Shown here: positions 50,468-59,009 of the stretch, in pieces | Layout of the letters: each line of letters opens with the position of its first letter | Numbering within the stretch: position 1 is the first letter of the stretch | DNA from: Clostridiales bacterium | GTDB lineage: Bacteria; Bacillota; Clostridia; Christensenellales; Aristaeellaceae | Direction: 5' to 3' | Length of the DNA: 64,000 bases | Assembly (NCBI GenBank): GCA_004556545.1 | Contig: SFGO01000002.1 | Coordinates: 1-64,000, forward strand | The notes under the pieces: model-generated | The model's database searches: none | The model's input: only the letters and a program-made list of their open reading frames with translations | Told to the model about the DNA's origin: nothing | Translations under genes and position numbers: made by a program

Positions 50468-51847
50468 TCACACGGTAATATTTTTGACCCATTTGCCCTG
50501 CTTCAAAATCCACAGGGCCGGGAATACCTTGGCATACATCAGGAACTGCACGATCAGCACGGCGACCCACAGGGCGATTTTTCCCGGCAGGAAAATGCCC
50601 ATCAGCACGGCGGCAGGCACGGGAACCACCCACATGTAGCCGCTGTCCAGCAGCATGGCGCTGCGGGTATCGCCCCCGGCGCGCAGGCAGAAGAAGCAGA
50701 AGCCGTACACGAACTGCAGCGGGCACAGCACACTCATAATCAGGGAAATCAGCGTGGCGGTATGGCGCAGCTCCGGCGTCAGCTGATAGGCCTGCGGAAG
50801 CAGCACGGAAAGCAGGCAGGACAGCAGCATGCTGGAAAGAGCGACGGCCACGTCCAGCCCCAAGAGCTTCTTGCAGCTTTCCCGGGCTTCCTTCAGGCGG
50901 TTGGCGCCCAGCTCCGTGCCGATCAGCACGGAAACCGCCGCCGATGTGCCCGAGGCCAGCACGGCGGCAAACATATTGCATACTTCCGCAATGGAAATAG
51001 CGGGCAGCGAAGCCTCATCCAGCCGGGCATAGCACCAGAAATACAGGTTCAGGCCCACGCTCCACAAAAGCTCGTTGGCGATCAGCGGCGCGGCCTTCAC
51101 AAAGAAGGTGCGGACGGTTTTGCCCGGCAGGCGCAGCGCCTCCTTCAGGTTCCAGTTGAAATACATCCGTTTGCCGCAGAGCAGCACCAGATAGACCAGC
51201 ATTTCCAGCGTTCGGGCGATCAGCGTGCCCCACGCCGCGCCTGCTACGCCCAGCGCGGGAGCGCCCAGCTTGCCGAAAATCAGGATGTAGTTGCACACAG
51301 CGTTCGCCGTGATGGTACCCAGACTGACCAGCATGGGCAGGCGGTTCATGCCGATGGAGCGCAGAGAAAACACGCACACATTGCTGATGGATGTGGGCAG
51401 ATAGCTGATGCTGACCACCGCCAGATAGCTCAGACCCAGCAGAATGGTGTTTTCATCCTTGACAAACAGGCCCATGATCTGCCGGGGCAAAAGCCGGAGC
51501 AACACGAAAAACGCCACCGAAATAGCGATGCTCAGGCCGATTTGCAGTGAAAACAAGCCCTGACAGGTCTTATGATCCTCTGCGCCGTAGTACTGACTGA
51601 TCATCAGTCCGGCTCCTCCGGTCAGGCCAAAGAGCAGGCAGGTAAAAATCGTATAGGGCTTGTTCGCTACGCTGACGGCGCTCATAGCCAGCCCATTCAG
51701 ATCCAGGCTGCCTACCATCAGGTTGTCCACCATGTTGAACAGGCTGTTGATCAGCTGCTGCACCGCCACGGGCAGCATCACGCCCAGCGCCCGGCGGCAG
51801 AATTCTTTGTCCGCCCGGTAGGGCTTGAGTCTTTCGGAAAGCTGCAT
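50468..51847 (-). CDS. MATE-family efflux transporter
   Basis: 459 residues with about twelve membrane helices in two homologous halves. Family features include LPVAVQQLINSLFNMVDNLMVGSL (core NSLFNMVDNLMVG) in helix 1 and ADIAAVSVANKPY-like NGLAMSAVSVANKP. It exports drugs or metabolites in exchange for Na+ or H+. It is divergent from the BceR-like gene, and their promoters lie 20 bases apart, which may link the two resistance functions. Confidence 0.88.
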   Translation of the reverse strand: MQLSERLKPYRADKEFCRRALGVMLPVAVQQLINSLFNMVDNLMVGSLDLNGLAMSAVSVANKPYTIFTCLLFGLTGGAGLMISQYYGAEDHKTCQGLFSLQIGLSIAISVAFFVLLRLLPRQIMGLFVKDENTILLGLSYLAVVSISYLPTSISNVCVFSLRSIGMNRLPMLVSLGTITANAVCNYILIFGKLGAPALGVAGAAWGTLIARTLEMLVYLVLLCGKRMYFNWNLKEALRLPGKTVRTFFVKAAPLIANELLWSVGLNLYFWCYARLDEASLPAISIAEVCNMFAAVLASGTSAAVSVLIGTELGANRLKEARESCKKLLGLDVAVALSSMLLSCLLSVLLPQAYQLTPELRHTATLISLIMSVLCPLQFVYGFCFFCLRAGGDTRSAMLLDSGYMWVVPVPAAVLMGIFLPGKIALWVAVLIVQFLMYAKVFPALWILKQGKWVKNITV

Positions 51848-51945
51848 CTCTGGTCAATCTCCATTTTCTTAAGACAGTGCCAAACGGGTGCGGCGCCGCC
51901 TTCGCAATCTCCATAAAACGGCGCGCCCGCAGTGCGCCAAATCTG

Positions 51946-51975
51946 ATTGTATCCTCTCTCTTTACGCTTTGTCAA
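51946..51975 (-). promoter_or_regulatory. Promoter of the MATE gene
   Basis: Minus-strand TTGACA (51970-51975), 18 bases, TACAAT (51946-51951). Confidence 0.6.
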
Positions 51976-51995
51976 GACGAAAACGGCAACACACG

Positions 51996-52024
51996 TTGCC
52001 AACCCATCCAAAACATCGTATAAT
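51996..52024 (+). promoter_or_regulatory. Promoter of the bceRS-like genes
   Basis: TTGCCA (51996-52001), 17 bases, perfect TATAAT (52019-52024). Confidence 0.7.
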
Positions 52025-52065
52025 AAAGAAGAAAAGCAAAACGGCCCGGTCAAAGGAGGAACGTG

Positions 52066-52740
52066 ATGTACCGTATTTTCATCGTGGAGGACGACCCGGT
52101 GATCGTGTCCGCCCTGTGCGCCCATATGGAGAAGTGGGGCTTCGAATGCCGGGGCGCGGAGGATTTTCGAAAAGTAACGGAGGAATTTGCCGCTTACGCG
52201 CCTCATCTGGTGCTGATGGATATTTCCCTTCCTTTTTATGACGGCTATCATTGGTGCGCCGAAATTCGCAAGCTCAGCAAAGCGCCGATGATCTTTCTTT
52301 CCTCGGCGGCTGAGAACATGAACATTCTCATGGCCCTCAGCGCAGGCGCGGATGACTTTGTCCAGAAGCCTTTCGACCTTTCGGTGCTGATGGCCAAAAT
52401 TCAGGCGCTTCTCCGTCGCACCTATGATTTTGCGCAGGCTTCCGCAGCACTTTACAGCCACGAAGGACTTTTGTACAATCCCGCCGACGGCACCATCGAA
52501 TTTGAGGGGAAAACAGCGCCGCTGAGCAAAAATGAAAGCCGTATTCTGGGCGTTCTTCTCCGGCATAAGGGCGAAATCGTCAGCCGGGAGACGCTGATGA
52601 ACGCTCTTTGGGAAACAGACTGCTTCGTAGACGAAAACACGCTGACCGTGAACGTCACCCGTCTGCGCCGCCGGGTGGAAAGCGTTGGTGCGCCGGACAT
52701 GATCCAGACCAGAAAGGGCGTCGGGTATCTGATTTCATGA
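52066..52740 (+). CDS. bceR: BceR-like response regulator
   Basis: A 224-residue OmpR-family regulator: receiver domain with phospho-acceptor Asp52 and DFVQKPFDLSVLMAKI (core VQKPFDLSVLMAK), then a winged-helix domain ending TRKGVGYLIS. The family controls peptide-antibiotic detoxification exporters. The ATG is 6 bases after AAGGAGG. It overlaps the kinase gene by ATGA. A matching operator lies in front of the exporter genes. Confidence 0.88.
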   Translation: MYRIFIVEDDPVIVSALCAHMEKWGFECRGAEDFRKVTEEFAAYAPHLVLMDISLPFYDGYHWCAEIRKLSKAPMIFLSSAAENMNILMALSAGADDFVQKPFDLSVLMAKIQALLRRTYDFAQASAALYSHEGLLYNPADGTIEFEGKTAPLSKNESRILGVLLRHKGEIVSRETLMNALWETDCFVDENTLTVNVTRLRRRVESVGAPDMIQTRKGVGYLIS

Positions 52741-53747
52741 GCATGAAAAAGGAATTGTTTGGAACGGCCCTGCGGGGCTATTTTCGGGAAAAGGCTGGCT
52801 GGCTCGGGGGATTTTTGGGGTTTGTCGTCTGCTTTGCGCTGCTCGGCTGGCTCTGCGGCCTGCCGGGGACGGTCGCGCTGTACGGTGCGCTTCTGTGTCT
52901 GGCGGGACTGCTGGTCGGTTGTGCTTTTGGTTTCTGGCGGCATTTGCAGCGGCTTTGTTCTCTTCGAGAGCTGGATACCCTCCGCGATCCCTCCGAGCTG
53001 CCGCCGTCTCAGACCCAGACGGAAGCGGAATATGACCGGCTCCTGCGTCAACTGTACAAGGAAAAGGGCGAGCTGCTGACAGACAGCAGAGAAAACAGCC
53101 GCCGCCAGCTGGACACCTTCTCCCTGTGGACGCATCAGATCAAGGTGCCCATTTCCGCCATGAAGCTCCTTTTGCAGGACCGGCCCGACGCGGCCAGCGC
53201 CACGCTTTTATGCGAACTGTTTAAGGTGGAGCAATATGCGGATATGGCCCTGAACTATGCCCGGATGAACGCTTCCTCCACCGACTATGTGCTGCGCACC
53301 TGCGACTTGGACGCGCTTTTGCGCAAGGTGCTGCGCCGGTTTGCGCCGCTGTTCATTCAGAAAAAGCTAAGTCTCTGCTACGAGCCTGTTTCCTGCTCGC
53401 TTTTGACGGACGAAAAATGGTTTTCCTTCGCCGTGGAACAGATTCTCTCCAACGCCGTCAAATATACGAAAAGCGGTTCCGTCACCGTGACGGTGGATAC
53501 TGCAAAACAGCTTCTGTCCATTGCCGACACCGGCATCGGCATTGCGCCGGAGGATCTGCCCCGGGTGTTTGAGCAGGGCTACACCGGCGGAAACGGGCGG
53601 GAGCACCAGCGTGCTACCGGGCTGGGGCTGTACCTGTGCCGGGAGGCGCTGAACCGGCTGGGGCATTCCATCCGTCTGGAAAGCACGCTCGGGGAAGGAA
53701 CGACCGTCTTTGTGGGGCTGGAGCGGGAAGAACGGGAGTATGAATAA
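52737..53747 (+). CDS. bceS: BceS-like intramembrane-sensing histidine kinase
   Basis: 336 residues. Two closely spaced membrane helices near residues 22-70 leave almost no extracellular loop, the hallmark of kinases that sense through their ABC exporter. The phospho-accepting His is His133 (WTHQIKVPISAMKLLL, core THQIKVPISAM). The HATPase domain has VEQILSNAVKYT, GIGIAPEDLPRVFEQG (core GIGIAPEDL) and TGLGLYLCR. It overlaps the regulator gene by 4 bases. Confidence 0.9.
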   Translation: MSMKKELFGTALRGYFREKAGWLGGFLGFVVCFALLGWLCGLPGTVALYGALLCLAGLLVGCAFGFWRHLQRLCSLRELDTLRDPSELPPSQTQTEAEYDRLLRQLYKEKGELLTDSRENSRRQLDTFSLWTHQIKVPISAMKLLLQDRPDAASATLLCELFKVEQYADMALNYARMNASSTDYVLRTCDLDALLRKVLRRFAPLFIQKKLSLCYEPVSCSLLTDEKWFSFAVEQILSNAVKYTKSGSVTVTVDTAKQLLSIADTGIGIAPEDLPRVFEQGYTGGNGREHQRATGLGLYLCREALNRLGHSIRLESTLGEGTTVFVGLEREEREYE

Positions 53748-53750
53748 GGG

Positions 53751-53793
53751 TTCGGGCTTGCAACCTTACAAAACTGTAAGACTGCAAGCCCGA
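53751..53793. promoter_or_regulatory. BceR-type operator inside a cruciform
   Basis: The core TTACA-AAAC-TGTAA (53766-53779) fits the BceR-group consensus TNACA-N4-TGTAA. It is nested in a perfect 12-bp outer inverted repeat (53751-53762 with 53782-53793) that may end the bceRS transcript. Confidence 0.7.
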
Positions 53794-53830
53794 ATTGTAA
53801 GCCAACGGCATGGATGAGCCGCCCATCCTC

Positions 53831-53839
53831 TGCTATACT
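53831..53839 (+). promoter_or_regulatory. Extended -10 of the bceAB promoter
   Basis: TGC-TATACT, 35 bases before the bceA start, with no good -35; consistent with dependence on the regulator bound upstream. Confidence 0.55.
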
Positions 53840-53873
53840 GGCGGAGCGCCAAGCGCAAAGGAGGTTATGGGAA

Positions 53874-54641
53874 ATGTCCATACTTAAGGTCGAACATTTG
53901 AAAAAGGTCTACACCACCCGTTTCGGCGGTCAGCAGGTGCAGGCGCTTCGCGACGTGAATTTTTCGGTGGAAGAGGGCGAATTCATCGCCATCATGGGCG
54001 AAAGCGGAAGCGGCAAGACTACGCTGCTCAATATTCTGGCGGCGCTGGATAAGCCCACCGAGGGCCATGTTTATTTGGGAAACCGGGAGCTTTCCGCGGT
54101 CAGCGAGAGGGAAATCTCCGCTTTCCGCCGGGATCATCTGGGCTTCGTCTTTCAGGATTTCAACCTGCTGGACACTTTTTCGCTGCGGGATAACATTCTG
54201 CTGCCGCTGGTGCTGGCAGGCAAACCCTATCGGGAAATGGAGCAGCGGCTGAAGCCGCTGGCGGACAAGCTGGGTATCACCTCACTTCTCTCCAAGTTCC
54301 CTTATGAAGTTTCCGGCGGTCAGAAGCAGCGGGCTGCCGTTGCCCGGGCGCTGATCACCGAGCCGCAGCTGCTTTTGGCGGACGAACCCACCGGCGCGCT
54401 GGACAGCAAGGCCGCCGACGGTCTTCTGCGGCTGTTCAACGGCATCAACGAAAGCGGACAGACCCTTCTGATGGTCACGCATTCCGTCAAGGCGGCCAGC
54501 CACGCCGGACGGGTACTGTTCATCAAGGACGGCGAGGTTTTCCATCAGCTTTACCGGGGCGAGGGCAGCGATCAGGATTTCTACCAGCGGATCACGGACA
54601 CTCTCAATCTTCTGATGACGGGCGGTGGCTCCCGTGCGTAA
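53874..54641 (+). CDS. bceA: BceA-like ABC transporter ATPase
   Basis: A 255-residue ATPase of the peptide-antibiotic exporter. Walker A GESGSGKT (42-49), Q-loop FVFQDFNLLDTF, signature VSGGQKQR near residue 146, Walker B LLLADEPTGALD and H-loop MVTHS. The ATG follows AAAGGAGG by 9 bases; upstream in-frame codons overlap the promoter. It overlaps the permease gene. Confidence 0.93.
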   Translation: MSILKVEHLKKVYTTRFGGQQVQALRDVNFSVEEGEFIAIMGESGSGKTTLLNILAALDKPTEGHVYLGNRELSAVSEREISAFRRDHLGFVFQDFNLLDTFSLRDNILLPLVLAGKPYREMEQRLKPLADKLGITSLLSKFPYEVSGGQKQRAAVARALITEPQLLLADEPTGALDSKAADGLLRLFNGINESGQTLLMVTHSVKAASHAGRVLFIKDGEVFHQLYRGEGSDQDFYQRITDTLNLLMTGGGSRA

Positions 54642-56646
54642 GGGTTTTTACTGGAAGCTGGCGGCGGGAAACATCCGCAAGAATCGGAAGATTTATTATC
54701 CCTATCTGCTGACCGCCATTCTGACCGCCATGATGCTGTATGTGATCTCTTCGCTTTCATCCAATCAAAGTCTGGGCTCCGGCAACCTTCTGATGACCTT
54801 GCAGCTGGGCAAGTTGGTCACGACGCTTTTCGCGGTGATCTTTCTTTTCTACACCAACAGCTTTCTCATGAAGCGGCGCAAAAAAGAGTTCGGCCTGCTG
54901 AACATTCTGGGCATGGGCAAGAAGCACATTGCGCTGGTCATCTTCTGCGAAACGCTGATTCTGCTGCTGATCAGTCTGGTCGTCGGAATCGGTCTGGGCA
55001 TTCTGTTTGACAAGCTGATGTTCCTGCTGCTGATGAAGCTGCTGGGGACCGGCGTGTCGGAGCTTTCCTTCCAGATTCTTCCCGGTGTGATTGTCAGCAC
55101 GGCGCTGATCATCAGCGCGGTCTTTCTGCTGATTCTGCTCAACTCCATCCGGCAGATTCATCTGGCCAATCCCATCGAGCTGCTGCGCGGCGGCGAGGTC
55201 GGCGAGCGGGAGCCCCGGGCCAACTGGCTTCTAGCCCTGCTGGGGATGCTCTTTCTGGGCGCTGGCTACTACATCAGCATTGCCGTGACGGATGCAGTGA
55301 CCTCCATTCTGCTGTTCTTCGTGGCGGTGGTTTGCGTGATTCTCGGAACGTATCTGCTGTTTACGGCGGGCAGCGTTACCCTGCTCAAGCTGCTGCGGAA
55401 AAACAAGCGTTTCTACTACGGCAAGCCCGCCCATTTCATCAATGTCTCCGGCATGATCTATCGGATGAAGCAGAACGCCGTGGGTCTGGCCAACGTGGCC
55501 ATTCTTTCCACCATGGTGCTGGTGATGATCTTTTCCACCTTTTCCCTGTGGTTCGGCATGGATGATACGCTCCGCTCCCACTGCCCCACTCAGATGGTTT
55601 TTGAGATCGTGGATTTTAAGAGCGAAACGCCCTTGAATCGGGAGACGGTTGTGAACTGTTTGAATCAGGCTGTGCGGGAAGAAAAAACCGCGATTGCCGA
55701 TGAAATGGATTATTACACCATTTCTTTTGCAGGCTACAAGCAGGGCAACGTCTATTTGACCAACCCGGACGCGGAAAACCTGAGCGATCTGGCCACGGAC
55801 GGTCTGGCCATGCTGCGGCTGATGGCGGCGGACGATTTTGCCCGTTTCACCGGGGAACAGGCGAATCTGGCCGAGGATGAAATGTGGCTGGTAGACGGCT
55901 CTTTCCCCCATTCGGAGGACGATATGTTCCTTTTCGACCGCCACTATCACATCACGCGGCGTTTCGCGGCCGATGATGTGTTTATTCCTTCCGATTCGCT
56001 TTACATTTATCCGGTACGCTGGTTCATCGTGAAGGATCGGGCCGTGCTGGATCAGATCGTTCAGGCTCAGCTGACTGCCTACGGGCAGAACGCCTCCAAA
56101 CCCGCGCTGTGTCTGTTCGTCAATTTGACCACCAACGACAACGAAACGATCCAGCGCTGCTTCCATCATATTATTGAGAAACTGCTGACCGAAGCAGAAG
56201 GTACCATCACCTTCCACCGTACGGAAAATCAGGTGACCCTCCGGCAGGAGCTTTCCGAGCTGTATGGCGGTCTGATGTTCGTGGGGCTGTTCCTCGGGTC
56301 GCTGTTCACCATGGCGATGATTCTGATTATCTACTACAAGCAGATTTCCGAGGGCTATGAGGACAGGGAGCGTTTCCGCATCATGCGTCAGGTGGGTCTG
56401 AGCAAAGCCGAAATTCGCCGCTGCATTCATTCGCAGATCCTGATGGTTTTCTTCCTGCCGCTCCTGACGGCGCTGATCCACACCTGCTTCTCTTTCCCCA
56501 GCGTCACCCACATGTTCGCCGCTTTGAGCATGCAGAACATTCCTCTCATGCTGCGCTGCATGGGCATCAGCTTTGTGGTTTTCGCTCTGCTTTACGCGGT
56601 GGTTTATCTGCTTACCGCCCGGGAATACGAAAAAATTGTGGCATAA
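54625..56646 (+). CDS. bceB: BceB-like ABC transporter permease (FtsX type)
   Basis: 673 residues with about ten membrane helices. N-terminal WKLAAGNIRKNRKIYYPYLL (core GNIRKNRKIYYPYL) is typical of the family. FtsX domains flank a large extracellular region (about residues 310-535) that in BceB proteins handles bacitracin-like peptides bound to lipid II-cycle intermediates. GTG starts at 54625 or 54634 are both possible; neither has a clear ribosome site, so coupling with bceA by overlap is likely. Confidence 0.9.
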   Translation: MAPVRKGFYWKLAAGNIRKNRKIYYPYLLTAILTAMMLYVISSLSSNQSLGSGNLLMTLQLGKLVTTLFAVIFLFYTNSFLMKRRKKEFGLLNILGMGKKHIALVIFCETLILLLISLVVGIGLGILFDKLMFLLLMKLLGTGVSELSFQILPGVIVSTALIISAVFLLILLNSIRQIHLANPIELLRGGEVGEREPRANWLLALLGMLFLGAGYYISIAVTDAVTSILLFFVAVVCVILGTYLLFTAGSVTLLKLLRKNKRFYYGKPAHFINVSGMIYRMKQNAVGLANVAILSTMVLVMIFSTFSLWFGMDDTLRSHCPTQMVFEIVDFKSETPLNRETVVNCLNQAVREEKTAIADEMDYYTISFAGYKQGNVYLTNPDAENLSDLATDGLAMLRLMAADDFARFTGEQANLAEDEMWLVDGSFPHSEDDMFLFDRHYHITRRFAADDVFIPSDSLYIYPVRWFIVKDRAVLDQIVQAQLTAYGQNASKPALCLFVNLTTNDNETIQRCFHHIIEKLLTEAEGTITFHRTENQVTLRQELSELYGGLMFVGLFLGSLFTMAMILIIYYKQISEGYEDRERFRIMRQVGLSKAEIRRCIHSQILMVFFLPLLTALIHTCFSFPSVTHMFAALSMQNIPLMLRCMGISFVVFALLYAVVYLLTAREYEKIVA

Positions 56647-56685
56647 GGTTTTCAAAGCGGCGCTTCGGGTTGCTGGAGCACCGCT

Positions 56686-56716
56686 GAGTGTCAAAAAAGC
56701 GGAGGTGCAGGAGGCA
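56686..56716. repeat. Dispersed repeat, partial copy 2
   Basis: 31 bases, 30 identical to the reverse complement of 65-95. Only this arm is conserved; the two-hairpin part of copy 1 is missing or degraded. Confidence 0.6.
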
Positions 56717-56774
56717 GTAAGCGAAAGACATGCCGTATACTGGTTTTGATTCCCTGTTATTGTCCTATGCAGCA

Positions 56775-56814
56775 AATCCCCGTCGGCCAGTTTCAGCCAA
56801 CGGGGATTGTTTTA
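56775..56814. terminator. Terminator between bceB and HerA-like gene
   Basis: A stem of about 13 bp with one mismatch (56775-56787 with 56796-56808), followed by GTTTTA on the plus strand, between convergent genes. Confidence 0.7.
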
Positions 56815-56823
56815 GCAATCTGT

Positions 56824-58914
56824 TTACTTTTTCTTGCCGAGGCCAAGGCCCTTGAGAATTTCATTGGTCAGCTTGTTGGTCACGGTGCGGGTGGCGCTGC
56901 TGATGGCGGTGTTCTTCATGCGGCCCAGTACGCTGTTATTGACCCGGGCGCGTTCCGCCGCCTCTTCCCGCAGCTCGTCGTTGCGCTGACGGCGTTCCGC
57001 CGCTTCTTCCTCCTTCGCCTTGCGCGCGGCCTCCCGCTCCGCCTTTTCCTGAGCGGCCTGAGCTTCCTTGGCAGCCTTGGCGGCGGCTTTGGCTTCCGCC
57101 TCGGTCTGGACGGGAACATACTGGCCGGTAGCGGAATTATAGGCCAGCGTCATCTGCTTCTGCACATAGCCGCCGGTGGTGGGGTCCAGCACCAGCACGT
57201 TCTGCGTCACGATCTGCGGCTGAGCGGGCTGCTGCTGCATCACCGGCTGCTGAACCGGCTGCATCACGGGCTGCTGGGCCGCGTACTGCACAGGAACCTG
57301 CTGCTGAACGGGCACGTAAGGCTGCTGGGCCATCTGCTGCACCGGCACATAAGGCTGAGGGGCCTGCTGTACATACTGCTGGGGAGCGTACTGTACGGGC
57401 TGCTGGGCCGTCTGATCGGCCTGCATGGTGGGCTGGACGTTGTTGTTCTGGTTCTGCATAATCTCAGGCTCCTTTTGAATGTATTGTCCGGTGAGCGGAT
57501 CATAAACCACAGTGCTGGAACCGGCCGGTGCGCTCGGCGTTTGGCCGTTAAGCCGGGCAAGAAATTCATTCATATCGTCAATGAAAATTGGCCCGGTATC
57601 CTGCGGCGGAGGCGCTTTCCGGTTTTCCTCTTCTTCCTTCATCAAAATGGCATAGGCCCCTTCCATGGCAATGGGAAGATCATACCGTCCGGCCAGCGGG
57701 CTTTTTTCTATGACCTCAGCGCGCATGTCGGCGGAAATGGCGCCCATGCTGCTCTGAGGCGGAAGAACCGTAGCCCGCCGAACGATTCCGGGCGCGCCGT
57801 ACTCGTCCAGGAAGGAGATCAGCGCCTCGCCGGTTTTCAGCTCGGAAATGGCGTCTTCCGTGTCAAACGCCGGATTGACCCGAAAGGTCTGCGCCGCTAC
57901 CTTCACCGCCTTCTGATCCAACGGCGTAAACGCCCGCAGCGCATGCTGCACCCGGTTGCCGAGCTGGCCCAGAACGCTCATGGGCACGTCAGAGGGATTC
58001 TGCGTGATAAAGTATACGCCCACGCCTTTGGAACGGATCAGCCGAATGACCTGCTCCACCTTTTCCATCAGCTGCTTGGAACAATCGTTAAAAAGCAGGT
58101 GAGCTTCATCGAAGAAAAAGACCATCAGGGGCTTTTCCAGATCGCCCCGTTCCGGCAAAAGCTCGTAAAGCCGGCTCAGCATCCACAAAAGGAAGGTGGA
58201 GTACATCAGCGGGCTCAGGAACAGCTTGTCGCAAGCCAAAATATTGATGTAGCCCTTGCCGTTTTCGTCCGTCTTCATCCAGTCGGAGATCTGCAGCGAC
58301 GGTTCGCCGAAGAAGCAGTCGCCGCCCTGATCCTCCAGCACGGCCACGGCCCGCTGGATCGCACCGATGCTGGCTTTGGACACGTTGCCGTAGTGCAGCG
58401 TGTAACGGCTGGCATTTTCCCCAAGATAGGCCAGCATCGCCTTGACGTCCTTGACCGTATACAATGGAAGGTTCTCGTCCGCCGCCACCCGGAACAGAAT
58501 GTTCAGCACGCCGGACTGGGTCTCGTTCAGGTTCAGCATCCGGGACAGCAGCAGCGGCCCCATTTCGCTGACGGTAGCGCGGATCGGGTGCCCCTGCTCG
58601 CCGTACACATCCCAGAAAACCGTCGGATACATTTCCGTCCGAAAGGCCGAAACGCCCGTTTCCATCAGCCGATTGCCGATCTTTTCACTGACGGTTCCCG
58701 GCGCGACCATACCGCTCAGGTCGCCCTTGATATCCCCCAGAAATACGGGAACTCCCATATCGGAAAAGCCCTCGGCGATCACCTTCAGGGTAACGGTTTT
58801 GCCGGTGCCGGTGGCTCCGGCGATCAGCCCATGCCGGTTCGCCATTTCAGGCAGCAGAAAAACGGGCTTGTGACTGCTGTCCGTGGCCACCCAGATTTTT
58901 CCCTCGTAAAGCAT
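56824..58914 (-). CDS. HerA-like ATPase (DUF853) with Gln/Pro-rich linker
   Basis: 696 residues. The N-terminal ~490 residues are a DUF853/YjgR HerA-like ATPase: Walker A GATGTGKT (33-40), GDIKGDLSG, Walker [13 protein letters not shown] and [11 protein letters not shown] region of about 100 residues rich in Gln, Pro, Val and Tyr follows, with short repeats such as QPYVPVQQ and QPVMQ. A charged Ala/Glu/Lys coiled coil comes next, and the tail [20 protein letters not shown] matches the normal DUF853 C-terminus. The linker is an insertion not usual in the family. The ATG follows AGGAGGG. Confidence 0.85.
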   Translation of the reverse strand: MLYEGKIWVATDSSHKPVFLLPEMANRHGLIAGATGTGKTVTLKVIAEGFSDMGVPVFLGDIKGDLSGMVAPGTVSEKIGNRLMETGVSAFRTEMYPTVFWDVYGEQGHPIRATVSEMGPLLLSRMLNLNETQSGVLNILFRVAADENLPLYTVKDVKAMLAYLGENASRYTLHYGNVSKASIGAIQRAVAVLEDQGGDCFFGEPSLQISDWMKTDENGKGYINILACDKLFLSPLMYSTFLLWMLSRLYELLPERGDLEKPLMVFFFDEAHLLFNDCSKQLMEKVEQVIRLIRSKGVGVYFITQNPSDVPMSVLGQLGNRVQHALRAFTPLDQKAVKVAAQTFRVNPAFDTEDAISELKTGEALISFLDEYGAPGIVRRATVLPPQSSMGAISADMRAEVIEKSPLAGRYDLPIAMEGAYAILMKEEEENRKAPPPQDTGPIFIDDMNEFLARLNGQTPSAPAGSSTVVYDPLTGQYIQKEPEIMQNQNNNVQPTMQADQTAQQPVQYAPQQYVQQAPQPYVPVQQMAQQPYVPVQQQVPVQYAAQQPVMQPVQQPVMQQQPAQPQIVTQNVLVLDPTTGGYVQKQMTLAYNSATGQYVPVQTEAEAKAAAKAAKEAQAAQEKAEREAARKAKEEEAAERRQRNDELREEAAERARVNNSVLGRMKNTAISSATRTVTNKLTNEILKGLGLGKKK

Positions 58915-58941
58915 TCCCCGCACCCTCCTGTCTTTTGGCTT

Positions 58942-58971
58942 ATTGTACAACGCTGCGCTTCGCTTCGTCAA
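58942..58971 (-). promoter_or_regulatory. Promoter of the HerA-like gene
   Basis: Minus-strand TTGACG (58966-58971), 18 bases, TACAAT (58942-58947). Confidence 0.6.
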
Positions 58972-59009
58972 GGGAAAAACGGGCTGCAGGACAAATTGCA
59001 GTCGAAGAA

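Noticed and set aside
53751..53793. The cruciform as an attachment site
   Set aside because: No integrase or mobile genes nearby, and the core fits a BceR operator better.
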